From NCBI GenBank assembly GCA_003521845.1, contig DPHB01000001.1, forward strand, positions 134,578 to 198,577: a DNA stretch of 64,000 nucleotides, read 5' to 3'. How positions within the stretch are numbered: the first letter of the stretch is position 1; each line of letters begins with the position of its first letter. Under the pieces are notes generated by a model, which ran no database searches, was not told the DNA's origin, and saw only the letters and a program-made list of their open reading frames with translations. The position numbers and the translations under genes were made by a program. Positions 9,994 to 19,123 of the stretch are shown in pieces. Origin of the DNA: Oceanospirillaceae bacterium (GTDB lineage: Bacteria > Pseudomonadota > Gammaproteobacteria > Pseudomonadales > Balneatricaceae).

Positions 9994-10185
9994 GATGATT
10001 TTCCTTGTTCAATGCAGGTTATAGTAAAGGGAAATATGTATCGAAACTAGTGAATATAAATGAATCAATGATTCATAAAATAAGAATTAAATTGTTGCTG
10101 AAAAATCCACCTGTACCCAGTTTGGTAAATGCTATAGGCTTAATGACCTCAGGCAGCAAACTTGTATTCAAGGTTTTAAGACAAT

Positions 10186-11985
10186 ATGTTCATTTCTATT
10201 TGGCGTAGTTTCATAACCGCGCAAAAGTGGCGTTGGTTAGGCTTAATGGCAGTGGTCTTCTTAGTATTAGCTGGAACGCTGTATGTGGCCGCATATCGTG
10301 TTTTTGTGTTGGATGAACAGGTGGCCGCTCAACAACAAGCGCAAACGGGTCGTGACTCTCTAGATACTGCTAGTCAACAGCATAAGCCGCTGTTATATGC
10401 ACTGGCTAATGATGGTGATGTGAAGACAACTCTGCTGACTGGCCAGCCTAGTAAGCTGAACAAAAAGCTCTATGATTTAACTGCCAAAGCTGGCCTGGAA
10501 GCCTTGTATTTGATGGATTTAACAGGTCTTACGGTGGCCGCGTCAAACTACCAAAATGACATTACTTATAGCGGTAAAAATTACTCTTTTCGCCCCTATT
10601 TTAAAGATGCCAAGTTAGGCAAGAGTGGTGCTTTTTTTGCTATTGGGGCGACCACGGGTATCCCCGGCTATTTTATATCCGAATCGGTTTTGGATGATCA
10701 AGGTAATATTATCGGTGTGCTTGCCGCCAAGGTCAGTGTTAGTGCATTTGCGTCTATCTGGGCCGATGGTGCTAGGGGCCTTGTGTCGAACAAGGACAGG
10801 GTTGTCATACTAGCAAGTGATAACCTCTGGTTGTACAGTTCGCTGACACCACTTACTCATGTACAAGAACAAAATATTAAGGTGCAGCGTCAATTCGCCG
10901 ATCGGCACATCGAACCGTTAGGCTGGGATGTCAAAGACAGCAACAGTGCGATTGTGTCTGGTGATCTATTTGTTTACGCGCAATCGTCTGAGACTGAAAA
11001 CGGCTGGACCTTGCATCTATTGCTAGATCCTACCGCGGTACAACAAAAATCGGCTTTGGTGGCCGTGGTGAGTACGGCGGTTTTGTTATTTGTATGGGCG
11101 TGGGCATTGATGATTCGCTCCCGTCGTATGAAGCAAGCTTTGCAGCAAAGTGAAACTAGCCGCTCAGCGTTGATTGATGCTAACACCCGCCTAGAACAAG
11201 AGGTTAGTGAACGCATTTTAGCGCAAGCTAGTTTGGGCAAAGCACAAAAGCAACTGGTTCAAACTAGTCGTATGGCGGCATTAGGGCAGTTGTCAGCATC
11301 GGTGATTCACGAGCTGGGCCAGCCCCTCACCGCATTGAACACCTACCTAGCGGCAGCCGAATTAGACAATCATGATGTCAATGCCAAAGAACTGATCGCT
11401 AATCTACAAAATGTATCTAAGCGCATGCAACTTACGACCGATGAACTGCGTGTGTTTTCACGCCCGGATGAAAGAGGGCAGCAGGCCATTGACTTGCATG
11501 AAGTGATTGCCTCAGCGGTAGCGATGGCTAAACTGACCCTGCCATTGCGTGACCTAAAACTAGATATACTTGAGCCAGATCGACAGGCCAAGGTAATGGG
11601 GCACAAGCCGCGTTTGGAGCAGGTTATTATTAATTTGTTGAGCAATGCTTGCTCGGCATTAGCTGATATGCCTGATCCGTATATCAGTATTCATATCTTA
11701 CTGATGGATGATAACTGGTGTGTGCAGGTAGCTGATAACGGGCCAGGGTTTAGTGGGCAGGATGCACAAAAACTATTTGAGGCATTTTATACTACCAATG
11801 CAAAAACCAATGGTATGGGGTTGGGTTTGGCTATTTGCGCAGCCATTGTCGAAGAGCATCATGGCCAAATTGGGGCCCAAGAACGCGAGGGCGGCGGTGC
11901 ACAGTTTAATATCTGTTTGCCACGAGTACTACAAGCTTCGGTGCTAGGTAGTGACCTTGAAGAAAACCAGAAACAGGCAATGTAA
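10186..11985 (+). CDS. dctB: DctB-like C4-dicarboxylate-type sensor histidine kinase
   Basis: 599 residues. Membrane helix 1 is at about residues 15-38, a periplasmic double-Cache sensor at about 45-290, and helix 2 at about 290-308. A short coiled coil follows, then the kinase core with phospho-acceptor His375 in SVIHELGQPLTALN. The ATPase has LLSNACSAL, DNGPGFSG and TNGMGLGLAI. This is the DctB layout. It is followed after 1 nt by a DctD-like regulator and then by a complete TRAP transporter, so it most likely senses the carboxylate that the TRAP system imports. The exact ligand (succinate, malate or another organic acid) cannot be read from the sequence. Confidence 0.85.
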   Translation: MFISIWRSFITAQKWRWLGLMAVVFLVLAGTLYVAAYRVFVLDEQVAAQQQAQTGRDSLDTASQQHKPLLYALANDGDVKTTLLTGQPSKLNKKLYDLTAKAGLEALYLMDLTGLTVAASNYQNDITYSGKNYSFRPYFKDAKLGKSGAFFAIGATTGIPGYFISESVLDDQGNIIGVLAAKVSVSAFASIWADGARGLVSNKDRVVILASDNLWLYSSLTPLTHVQEQNIKVQRQFADRHIEPLGWDVKDSNSAIVSGDLFVYAQSSETENGWTLHLLLDPTAVQQKSALVAVVSTAVLLFVWAWALMIRSRRMKQALQQSETSRSALIDANTRLEQEVSERILAQASLGKAQKQLVQTSRMAALGQLSASVIHELGQPLTALNTYLAAAELDNHDVNAKELIANLQNVSKRMQLTTDELRVFSRPDERGQQAIDLHEVIASAVAMAKLTLPLRDLKLDILEPDRQAKVMGHKPRLEQVIINLLSNACSALADMPDPYISIHILLMDDNWCVQVADNGPGFSGQDAQKLFEAFYTTNAKTNGMGLGLAICAAIVEEHHGQIGAQEREGGGAQFNICLPRVLQASVLGSDLEENQKQAM

Positions 11986-11986
11986 C

Positions 11987-13324
11987 ATGAGAAACGATGT
12001 CGAAAATCATGTCTTAATAATTGATGATGAGCCGGAAGTTAGGCGTGCTTTAGCCTACTTATTTGCTAAACAAGGTTGGATAACATCTGAGTTATCGAAT
12101 GCCAAGGATGCTAGGGCAAAAATCTTGCAGAAAAAGCCCTATCTGGTTATTTGCGACGTACGTATGCCAGGCAAGAGTGGGTTGCAATTGTTTAACGAAA
12201 TTGACCCTATCGAACGTCCACCATTTATTTTTATTTCTGCCCATGCGGATGTAGAAATGGCGGTAGGCGCCATGCAACAAGGCGCCTATACGTTTTTTGA
12301 AAAGCCGTATGAAGCCAAACGCTTGTTGCATGCCGCCAACAACGCCGCGGCGCAATATAAGTTGAGCCTGCAAAATAGCTTGTTACTGCAACAGGTGTCG
12401 GATTTGTCGGGTTTGGATCAGTTACTGATTGGTAGCAGTGCCGGACTACAAGCAGTACGCAAAATGCTGGTGCAGTTTGCCCAGTTAGAAGCGCCGGTGA
12501 TGATCTTGGGGGAGACAGGTACGGGTAAAGAACTAGCCGCCAAAGCCCTACATACCTTGTCTAAACGTGCCGCTAAGCCGTTTGTTACGGTGGATTGCGC
12601 GGCTGTCTCTGCCGGTGAGTTTGCTCAGTCAATGTTTGGCAGCCATGCTAAGCCAGGCTACGTGGATAAGGCTAATGGCGGTACCCTGTTCCTTGATGAA
12701 CTCACGTCCTTTAGCTATGAACAGCAAGGACAGCTGTTGCGCTTACTAGAATCGGGGGAATACCAACGCCTCGATAGTATCGATCAGGTAAAGGCAGATT
12801 TGCGTATAGTGTCGGCAACCAACCTGCCTAAAGACAAATTGTTAGAAGATAATCTGTTAAGAAAGGATTTGAAGTATCGATTAGATAATTTAACCTTAAT
12901 GATGCCGCCTTTGCGAGACAGTGGGGATGACATTGTTTTATTGTTCAATCACTTTATCGCTAAGTGTTGCCAATTACATTCTCTACCTCCGCCCACCGTC
13001 AGCGCTGTAGAATTGTCCACACTAATGGCCCACGGCTGGCCAGGCAATGTGCGCGAACTCAAACACGTAGCAGAGCGCCTAGTGATCTACTCGAAGGTGA
13101 AAACCACGAGTCTATTGGAAGTGCTGTCTGGCGAATCGGCACCTGAAAGTCAGCGTCAAGGTTTAAGGGCTGCCGTTGCTGAGTTTGAAAAAGCGCTCAT
13201 TAGCAAGGTCATAGTGGAGCAACAAGGGCGCATGGATGAGGTCGCCGAAGAGTTAGCTATAGGCCGACGTACGTTAAACGAGAAGATGGTGAAGCTAGAT
13301 CTTGATCGTAATACCTTGCTGTAG
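11987..13324 (+). CDS. dctD: DctD-like AAA+ response regulator lacking the GAFTGA loop
   Basis: 445 residues from ATG 11987. An upstream GTG at 11951 would add 12 residues that overlap the kinase and precede the normal start of the receiver. Domains: receiver with Asp57 (ICDVRMPGKSG), AAA+ domain with Walker A GETGTGKE (about 175) and Walker B GGTLFLDEL, an arginine-rich YRLDNL segment, and a Fis-type helix-turn-helix at the end. The sigma-54 contact loop, normally ...FGHEKGAFTGA..., is replaced by FGSHAKPGYVDKANGG at about residues 215-232. The GAFTGA motif is absent and the region is about eight residues short. Family members without GAFTGA (HupR-like, TyrR-like) do not activate sigma-54 polymerase. 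This protein may therefore regulate the TRAP genes through the ordinary polymerase. Confidence 0.85.
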   Translation: MRNDVENHVLIIDDEPEVRRALAYLFAKQGWITSELSNAKDARAKILQKKPYLVICDVRMPGKSGLQLFNEIDPIERPPFIFISAHADVEMAVGAMQQGAYTFFEKPYEAKRLLHAANNAAAQYKLSLQNSLLLQQVSDLSGLDQLLIGSSAGLQAVRKMLVQFAQLEAPVMILGETGTGKELAAKALHTLSKRAAKPFVTVDCAAVSAGEFAQSMFGSHAKPGYVDKANGGTLFLDELTSFSYEQQGQLLRLLESGEYQRLDSIDQVKADLRIVSATNLPKDKLLEDNLLRKDLKYRLDNLTLMMPPLRDSGDDIVLLFNHFIAKCCQLHSLPPPTVSAVELSTLMAHGWPGNVRELKHVAERLVIYSKVKTTSLLEVLSGESAPESQRQGLRAAVAEFEKALISKVIVEQQGRMDEVAEELAIGRRTLNEKMVKLDLDRNTLL

Positions 13325-13443
13325 TTGGGGGTTGCGGAAATCCGCCGAGCATATTGGTTGAACTGGCAAATTTACGCATAGAGCTTAGAAATATTGTATT
13401 TACACTGCTGAGGTGAATAACAATAACTTCTGAGGAACTATCT

Positions 13444-14451
13444 ATGTTGCAGCGTCATTTAACTAAAAGTATCGTCGTGGGTTTGTCCATGACCTTTGCG
13501 GCCGAAGCCTTTGCCGAACAGTGGAATGTATCTTTGTGGGGCAAGCGCCGTGCATTTACTGAACACGTTGAAAAATTGGCAGAATTGGTTGATGCCAAAA
13601 CCAATGGCGAATTTACTCTCAATATTTCCTATGGTGGCTTGTCCAAAAACAAAGAAAATTTGGATGGTATTTCTATTGGTGCCTTTGAAATGGCGCAATT
13701 TTGTGCCGGTTATCACCGCGACAAAAATCCGTCGATTACTGTTTTAGAACTACCTTTCTTAGGTGTTAGTTCCTTACAACAGGAACGTGAAATAGCGCAG
13801 ACGGTGTATCAGCACCCAGCAGTGGTAAAAGACTTAGCGCGTTGGAATGCCACCTTACTTATGCCTTCCCCGTTGCCACAATACAACATTTTGGGCGTTG
13901 GTGATGAACCACGGACCTTAGCGGATTTTGAAGGCTTAACGGTGCGGGCTACTGGCGGTATTGGTAAAGCCATGGCGGCGGTGGGTGCCGTGCCAACTTC
14001 CATGTCGGCCTCTGAAGTACGTCAAGCTTTGGATAGCGGTGTTGTTAAGGCCGTGGCCTTTGCCCCACATGCACATATGTCCTTTGGTACTGTAGAAACG
14101 GGTAAGTGGTGGACCACTAACCTTAACCCAGGCACAGTCAACTGCCCTGTAGTGGTGAATAGCGACGCCTTGGCCGGTCTATCGGATGCGCATCGTGAAG
14201 CCTTGGTAGGTTCGGTGGAAGCCGCATTGGATCACTATATCGATACCTACAATGGTAAAACCATGGATGCTTGGGGGCCGACTCTTGCCGACAAGGGTAT
14301 TACCCAAATCACCTATTCCCAAGCTGAGCTTGATGACTTTAAACAAGCTGTCGCAGGGCCTGCCGCTGAGGCTTGGATTAAAGATACCAATGCTAAAGGC
14401 CTACCTGGGCAAGAGTTGTATGACCTTGTTACAGAGCTAGTTGCTAAGTAA
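13444..14451 (+). CDS. dctP: TRAP transporter substrate-binding protein DctP
   Basis: 335 residues. A signal peptide ends near residue 24 (AEAFA). The mature protein has the DctP family fold with the ligand-binding Arg segment LTVRATGG (near 160-167) that normally contacts a substrate carboxylate. GAGGAACTATCT gives a good ribosome site before ATG 13444. It is the first gene of dctPQM. The 119-nt gap after the regulator gene shows no canonical sigma-54 promoter; the closest match, TGGCAAATTTACGCA near 13364, has one base too few between GG and GC. The substrate is an organic acid of unknown identity. Confidence 0.9.
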   Translation: MLQRHLTKSIVVGLSMTFAAEAFAEQWNVSLWGKRRAFTEHVEKLAELVDAKTNGEFTLNISYGGLSKNKENLDGISIGAFEMAQFCAGYHRDKNPSITVLELPFLGVSSLQQEREIAQTVYQHPAVVKDLARWNATLLMPSPLPQYNILGVGDEPRTLADFEGLTVRATGGIGKAMAAVGAVPTSMSASEVRQALDSGVVKAVAFAPHAHMSFGTVETGKWWTTNLNPGTVNCPVVVNSDALAGLSDAHREALVGSVEAALDHYIDTYNGKTMDAWGPTLADKGITQITYSQAELDDFKQAVAGPAAEAWIKDTNAKGLPGQELYDLVTELVAK

Positions 14452-14460
14452 TTTAGCCCT

Positions 14461-14489
14461 AAGCTTGCGCTCTTTATGAGCGCAAGCTT
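14461..14489 (+). terminator. Strong hairpin between dctP and dctQ
   Basis: Two perfect 12-bp arms (AAGCTTGCGCTC / GAGCGCAAGCTT) enclose TTTAT and are followed by TTATTTATT. The hairpin lies between the binding-protein gene and the membrane genes. There it probably acts as a partial terminator or 3' stabiliser that keeps DctP more abundant than DctQM. Confidence 0.8.
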
Positions 14490-14509
14490 TATTTATTAAG
14501 GAAGGTTTT

Positions 14510-15157
14510 ATGGCCGGTTCTGCTACCGTACTTACCGATTCCAGTCGTTTGAGCTTATGCGACCAATACTTGCTACGTATAGAACGTTGGTTTGCGCTAC
14601 TTAGCGGCTATGCCATTTTTAGTTTGATGGTGTTGGCTGTGATATCCGTTTCTGGCAGGCAGCTAATAAATCAACCTTTGCCAGGTTATGTGGATTGGAT
14701 AGAACAGGTGATGCCTCTTATAGCCTTTATGGGCATCGCATACACACAACGCGAAGGTGGTCATATTCGTATGGATATGCTGGTTTCTAGGCTACATGGC
14801 CGTTGGTTGTGGTTATTTGAACTAGTCACTAGCTTGGCTATCTTTCTGCTTATCGTGTTGATTATTTGGGGTTCCTGGGCTCACTTTCAACGCAGTTTTG
14901 ATTTTGCCGCTCCCCTGTGGAGCCGTGACAGTTCCATCGATATTGGTATCCCTATCTGGCCAGCTAAACTCATTGCTCCCGTGGCTTTTAGTGTCTTGGC
15001 AATGCGTTTGGTAATTCAGTGCTGGGGCTTTTTCGTGGCCTTGTTAGCGGGACAAGCAAGCCCTGTGGCAGTGCCATTAATACAGGATGCAGCTGCACAG
15101 GCGGCAGCGGAAGCTGCGCAACTAGAGCAGTTAGAACAATCTAGAGATATATCATGA
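14510..15157 (+). CDS. dctQ: TRAP transporter small permease DctQ
   Basis: 215 residues with four membrane helices, as expected for DctQ. The characteristic WIEQVMPLIAFMGIAYTQREGGHIRMD segment is present in the second to third helix region. The C-terminal 35 residues are rich in Ala, Glu and Gln and look disordered. AAGGAAGG is a strong ribosome site 6 nt before ATG. The stop TGA overlaps the dctM start as ATGA, so the two are translationally coupled. Confidence 0.9.
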   Translation: MAGSATVLTDSSRLSLCDQYLLRIERWFALLSGYAIFSLMVLAVISVSGRQLINQPLPGYVDWIEQVMPLIAFMGIAYTQREGGHIRMDMLVSRLHGRWLWLFELVTSLAIFLLIVLIIWGSWAHFQRSFDFAAPLWSRDSSIDIGIPIWPAKLIAPVAFSVLAMRLVIQCWGFFVALLAGQASPVAVPLIQDAAAQAAAEAAQLEQLEQSRDIS

Positions 15158-16557
15158 CAAGTTTAGATATTGGCCTGTGGGTATCGGCAGGCATGTTAGT
15201 GCTGGTACTTATGGGGATGCGCGTAGCTTTCGCCGCTGGCTTGGCTGGCATGATAGGTTTGATTTGTATCTTTTGGGCTAAAAAAGGCTTCTCGCCGGAT
15301 AGCTTTTGGTGGGCTCTCACGGTAGCTAGCAAGGTGGCGGGGCAGGTGCCCCATTCCAAGATTTCTTCGCAAGCCCTGTCGTTGATACCCACTTTCATAT
15401 TAATTGGTTACTTGGCTTATTATGCGGGCCTAACCAAGGCTTTGTTTGAAGCCGCCAAACGTTGGGTGGGCTGGTTACCTGGTGGCTTAGCTGTAGCGAC
15501 GGTTTTTTCTACAGCAGGTTTTGCTGCTGTGTCGGGTGCTTCCATTGCTACTTCGGCGGTATTTGCGCGTATTGCTATTCCAGAAATGCTGAAAGTAGGT
15601 TACGACAAAAGCTTTGCCGCAGGTGTAGTAGCGGCAGGGGGCACGTTAGCTTCATTGATTCCGCCGTCGGCCATCTTGGTGATCTACGCCATTATTGTGG
15701 AACAAGATGTCGGTAAACTACTGCTAGCCGGTTTCGTACCCGGTGCATTTTCGGCCCTCGTCTATGCTTTGCTGATTGTAGGTATAGCCTTGTGGAAACC
15801 TGGTTTTGGGCCTTCGGTACATGGCTATAGTTGGAAACAACGTTTTGCTTCTTTGCCACCAGCTTTGCCGATTGCCGTTGTCGTGTTAGTTATTATTCTG
15901 TTTGTGTATAACCCCTTTGGGGATGCCTTGGGTACGCCAACCGAAGGCGGTGCTTTGGGAGCTTTTGTTGTTCTTTGCATGGCGTTTTTACATGGCATGA
16001 AAGGTCAGCAACTAAAAGATGCCTTACTAGAGTCGGCCAAACTCTCAGTGATGATATTTTCTATTATCTGGGGGGTTTTAATTTATGTGCGCTTCCTTGG
16101 TTTTGCCGACTTACCGAGTGCCTTTTCTGATTGGATCACCTCCTTAGAGCAAAGCCCCATGTTGACGCTGGTATTCATATTGTTGGCTTATGCCGTGTTG
16201 GGCATGTTCATGGATGCTATCGGCATGTTGTTATTGACCTTGCCAGTGGTTTATCCTGCCGTCATGGCCCTTAACGGTGGTGAGATGGTGAGCGCCGAAG
16301 CCAGTACCTTTGGCATGTCCGGCCCCATGTGCGCTATCTGGTTTGGCATACTGGTGGTAAAAATGGCGGAATTCTGCCTTATCACTCCGCCCATTGGACT
16401 CAATTGTTTTGTGGTGGCTGGGGTACGTGATGATCTATCCGTGCAGGACGTCTTTAAAGGTGTAACGCCATTCTTTATTGCTGATGCCATAACCATTGCT
16501 TTGTTGGTGGCTTTTCCGGCAATCGTTCTGTGGTTGCCGTCATTGGCTGCGGGTTAG
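15154..16557 (+). CDS. dctM: TRAP transporter large permease DctM
   Basis: 467 residues with about twelve membrane helices; DctM proteins are usually 420-470 residues. The conserved ASIATSAVFARIAIPEM region and the TPPIGLNCFVVAG-like segment near the C-terminus are family hallmarks. DctM couples Na+ entry to transport of the substrate delivered by DctP. It starts 4 nt inside the dctQ stop. An insert near residues 45-70 (AKKGFSPDSF to SKISSQ) is somewhat longer than in many homologues. Confidence 0.9.
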   Translation: MTSLDIGLWVSAGMLVLVLMGMRVAFAAGLAGMIGLICIFWAKKGFSPDSFWWALTVASKVAGQVPHSKISSQALSLIPTFILIGYLAYYAGLTKALFEAAKRWVGWLPGGLAVATVFSTAGFAAVSGASIATSAVFARIAIPEMLKVGYDKSFAAGVVAAGGTLASLIPPSAILVIYAIIVEQDVGKLLLAGFVPGAFSALVYALLIVGIALWKPGFGPSVHGYSWKQRFASLPPALPIAVVVLVIILFVYNPFGDALGTPTEGGALGAFVVLCMAFLHGMKGQQLKDALLESAKLSVMIFSIIWGVLIYVRFLGFADLPSAFSDWITSLEQSPMLTLVFILLAYAVLGMFMDAIGMLLLTLPVVYPAVMALNGGEMVSAEASTFGMSGPMCAIWFGILVVKMAEFCLITPPIGLNCFVVAGVRDDLSVQDVFKGVTPFFIADAITIALLVAFPAIVLWLPSLAAG

Positions 16558-16649
16558 CTAAGGCCCGTAGGGCAAAAGAAGCATTGGTGAATAGTGGGTT
16601 ATGGATCATAATAGAACCTAATCCGCTATTTACTTGAGCCTATTTGTTT

Positions 16650-17135
16650 ATGCCTAAACCTAAATTGAAACAACCTGCGCATTTAAACGACCCACAAAGT
16701 TTCACCGAGTTTTTGCATGAACACATTATTCCCAGCCAACTAATGGCCATGCAGGTGAAGAACATCAGTGCCACGCAGGTTACCCTGCAAGCCCCCGTGG
16801 CTGGCCCTAATATCAATATCCATCACACGGCCTTTGCTGGCAGTATTTATTCTGTATGTACCCTAGCCGGTTGGAGCCTTGCACATCATGGCTTATGTCT
16901 TGCTGGCATCGATGCCGATGTGGTCATGGGCAAGGCCGAGATTACCTACCTAGCACCTATCAACAAATACATAGATGCCCGTATTAGTGTTGACGAAGCT
17001 GATGTTGAAGTCTGGCTAGAAAAGCTACGTAACAAAGGTAAGGGTGCTATTGCTGCAAGAGTAGAAGCTGTTGAAGATGGGCAGGTAAAAGCGGTATTGG
17101 AAGGTAAGCTAGTGGGGGTTGTCAGCGCTGCCTAG
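16650..17135 (+). CDS. YiiD C-terminal-type hotdog thioesterase
   Basis: 161 residues from ATG 16650; a TTG at 16644 would add two. The sequence matches the YiiD_C thioesterase family: IHHTAFAGSIYSVCTLAGW (helix of the hotdog fold) and GKAEITYLAPI in the sheet. The family probably hydrolyses acyl-CoA or acyl-ACP, but substrates are mostly unproven. The gene lies 92 nt after dctM and could be the end of that operon. No clear ribosome site is visible. Confidence 0.75.
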   Translation: MPKPKLKQPAHLNDPQSFTEFLHEHIIPSQLMAMQVKNISATQVTLQAPVAGPNINIHHTAFAGSIYSVCTLAGWSLAHHGLCLAGIDADVVMGKAEITYLAPINKYIDARISVDEADVEVWLEKLRNKGKGAIAARVEAVEDGQVKAVLEGKLVGVVSAA

Positions 17136-17248
17136 CAAGACCTTCACCTTTACCCATCTTTACCTAACTAAACCTTCCTTTACTTGAAGTGGTATCTAAT
17201 TGAGAATAAAATATAAGAGTAATCTAAATTAGATAAATGGTATTTAAT

Positions 17249-17671
17249 ATGAAGAAGTTAGCTCTTGTAGGTGCAGTAGGTTTTACTTTGTTAGCGGCTA
17301 GTGCCATGGCGCAAGATCAAGCTGATCTGCAAAAAGGGCAAACGCTTTTTAATACTTATTGTGTGGCTTGTCACGTTACCACAGGTACAGCAACTATCGC
17401 TCCACCCGTTTTTGCTGTTGTCCAGCGTGTTAAAAAAGATTATTCAGGTCAGGCAGAGTTCGTTGATCGTGTTGTGGATTGGGTAGCTAACCCAAGCGTT
17501 GCCGAGGCGCTGATGAAAGGTGCTGTGAACAAATTTGGCGTGATGCCGAAATTAGGTTATGCCGAAGCAGATGTGCGTTTAATTGCCGAGTATATGTACG
17601 CTGGTGATTTGCAGGCACCGGCAGAGTTTGCTGAAAAGCATGCCGATGGCCAAGGCCATGATAACCACTAA
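17249..17671 (+). CDS. Periplasmic monohaem cytochrome c
   Basis: 140 residues from ATG 17249; an in-frame ATG at 17237 would put four extra residues before the Lys-Lys that starts the signal peptide. Cleavage is expected after ASAMA. The haem-binding site is CVACH at residues 38-42. MPKLGYAEADVRLIAEYM carries the likely distal Met ligand and the final helix seen in class I cytochromes. The C-terminus is charged and His-rich (HADGQGHDNH). It is probably a small periplasmic electron carrier; the partner is unknown. It is followed by a terminator. Confidence 0.88.
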   Translation: MKKLALVGAVGFTLLAASAMAQDQADLQKGQTLFNTYCVACHVTTGTATIAPPVFAVVQRVKKDYSGQAEFVDRVVDWVANPSVAEALMKGAVNKFGVMPKLGYAEADVRLIAEYMYAGDLQAPAEFAEKHADGQGHDNH

Positions 17672-17672
17672 C

Positions 17673-17707
17673 AAATGGGGGCAGAGCCTGACTCCGGCCC
17701 CATTTTT
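17673..17707. terminator. Bidirectional terminator between cytochrome c and aminotransferase genes
   Basis: AAATGGGG pairs perfectly with CCCCATTT, and T runs follow on the plus strand. It lies between convergent genes whose ends are 44 nt apart, so it probably serves both. Confidence 0.75.
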
Positions 17708-17715
17708 CGCAATCA

Positions 17716-18972
17716 CTAGATGGATTGGGCGGCTTTTTCTATAGCGGCTAGAGTAAACTCCACATCCGCATCGGTCAAAGCCAGGTTCGGATACCACTTA
17801 CCTGCTGGTTTAAAGATGCCTTCTGCTCGCAATACCTTATTAAAAATGGCGGATTTGCTGCTGTCGCCTGTTAATACATCACGATAGTTATTGATCGGTT
17901 GATCAGTAAATACCACTTCAAACAAGGTACTATGGCCTACTACCTGATGGGCATGGCCGGCCTTGGCTAGGCTGTCGCTGATGCCTTGCATCAGGCGTTC
18001 ACCAATGCTGTACAGGCGCTCGTACTGACCCTCACGCCTAAGTATCTCCATGGTCTTTAAACCAGCAATAGACGCTACCGGGTTGCCACTCAAGGTGCCT
18101 AGTTGCATCAGCCAGCCGTTACCGGCTTTACTGAGGTCAAAGTGGGCCATGATGACTTCACTACTGACGATAGCCGCTAATGGGAAACCGCCGCCAATGA
18201 TCTTGCCGAGGGTGGTGATGTCTGGCGTTACGCCATAGAGTTGTTGCGCACCGCCATAGCTGAAACGAAAACCGGTTACTACTTCATCAAAGATTAGCAA
18301 AGTATCAAACTCGTCACATAGGTCGCGTAGTCCCTGCAAGAAACCGGGTGCTGGTGCCACGATGCGCTGCAAAGGCTCAACGATGATAGCGGCGATTTCG
18401 CCTTGATGTTGTTCCATCAATTTGCGCGTGAACTCAAGGTCGTTGAAGCGTGAAATGAGCATGTTTTCGGCTACGCTTGCTGGAATGCCTGCTGAGTCGG
18501 GCAGGGCATTGGGTAACTCTACGGGTACCTTAGGTGCCAAGCTCATTTGCGCTTCTGCAGACATGCCGTGGTAGCCACCTTCAAACTTGAGAATCTTGTC
18601 CCGCTGTTTGTAAGCCCGGGCCAAACGCATGGCGTACATGTCGGCTTCGCCACCTGAGCTCACGTAGCGTAATTGCTCGGCACTCGGTACGGCCTTGATG
18701 ATTTCTTCGGCAAGCTCAATGCCCGCAGTGTTGTTGGCAAAGAAGGTCATGCCTTTATCAAGCTGTGCATGGGTGGCGGCAAGCACTTCTGGGTGGCCGT
18801 GACCGACTAGCATAGGGCCAGAACCAATGAGGTAGTCGAGGTATTCATTGCCGTCCTCGTCCCATACATGGGCCCCCTTGCCTTCACGAATAACGATATT
18901 GCCTGGGAAGTTACCAAAGGTGCCAGCCGGCAGTACCTTTTGTGCACGCTTGATGATGTCTTGTTGACTCAT
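17716..18972 (-). CDS. Class III PLP aminotransferase (glutamate-1-semialdehyde aminomutase-like)
   Basis: 418 residues from ATG 18972. The frame stays open to 19176, but the extra 68 residues are a translation of the palindromic repeat at 19016-19095 and are not protein-like, so the later start is correct. Hallmarks are GSGPMLVGHGHPEV, the cofactor-binding SSGGEADMYAMRLAR, IFDEVVTGFR and the Schiff-base lysine in TLGKIIGGGFPLA. It resembles glutamate-1-semialdehyde 2,1-aminomutase and the omega-amino acid aminotransferases. Its position 151 nt after the dimethylglycine dehydrogenase-like gene suggests a catabolic aminotransferase rather than haem synthesis. Substrate unknown. Confidence 0.85.
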   Translation of the reverse strand: MSQQDIIKRAQKVLPAGTFGNFPGNIVIREGKGAHVWDEDGNEYLDYLIGSGPMLVGHGHPEVLAATHAQLDKGMTFFANNTAGIELAEEIIKAVPSAEQLRYVSSGGEADMYAMRLARAYKQRDKILKFEGGYHGMSAEAQMSLAPKVPVELPNALPDSAGIPASVAENMLISRFNDLEFTRKLMEQHQGEIAAIIVEPLQRIVAPAPGFLQGLRDLCDEFDTLLIFDEVVTGFRFSYGGAQQLYGVTPDITTLGKIIGGGFPLAAIVSSEVIMAHFDLSKAGNGWLMQLGTLSGNPVASIAGLKTMEILRREGQYERLYSIGERLMQGISDSLAKAGHAHQVVGHSTLFEVVFTDQPINNYRDVLTGDSSKSAIFNKVLRAEGIFKPAGKWYPNLALTDADVEFTLAAIEKAAQSI

Positions 18973-19015
18973 TGTATTTACTCTTTTTCGTGGCATTGCT
19001 TCGATTCTATTATTT

Positions 19016-19095
19016 GTCATTGCGAGCGTAGCGAAGCAATCTCTGGCAGACGAAGTGCCTGATTCAGGAGTTTGCTTCGCTGCGCTCGCAATGAC
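19016..19095. repeat. Long palindromic intergenic repeat (GCGAGCGTAGCGAAGC type)
   Basis: Arms 19016-19039 and 19072-19095 are 24 nt each and pair with one mismatch. They start GTCATTGCGAGCG and end CGCTCGCAATGAC. Sequences of this type occur as dispersed palindromes in many bacteria. Here it separates the aminotransferase from the upstream dehydrogenase gene and may fold in the transcript between them. Confidence 0.8.
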
Positions 19096-19123
19096 GGGAA
19101 GCGCCCGCAATGATGAGGTTATG

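Noticed and set aside
10005..10208. 67-codon frame before the sensor kinase.
   Set aside because: No ribosome site, no family resemblance, and it overlaps the kinase start.
13360..13380. Sigma-54 promoter before dctP (TGGCAAATTTACGCA).
   Set aside because: The GG-GC distance is 9 nt and not 10, and the adjacent regulator lacks GAFTGA.
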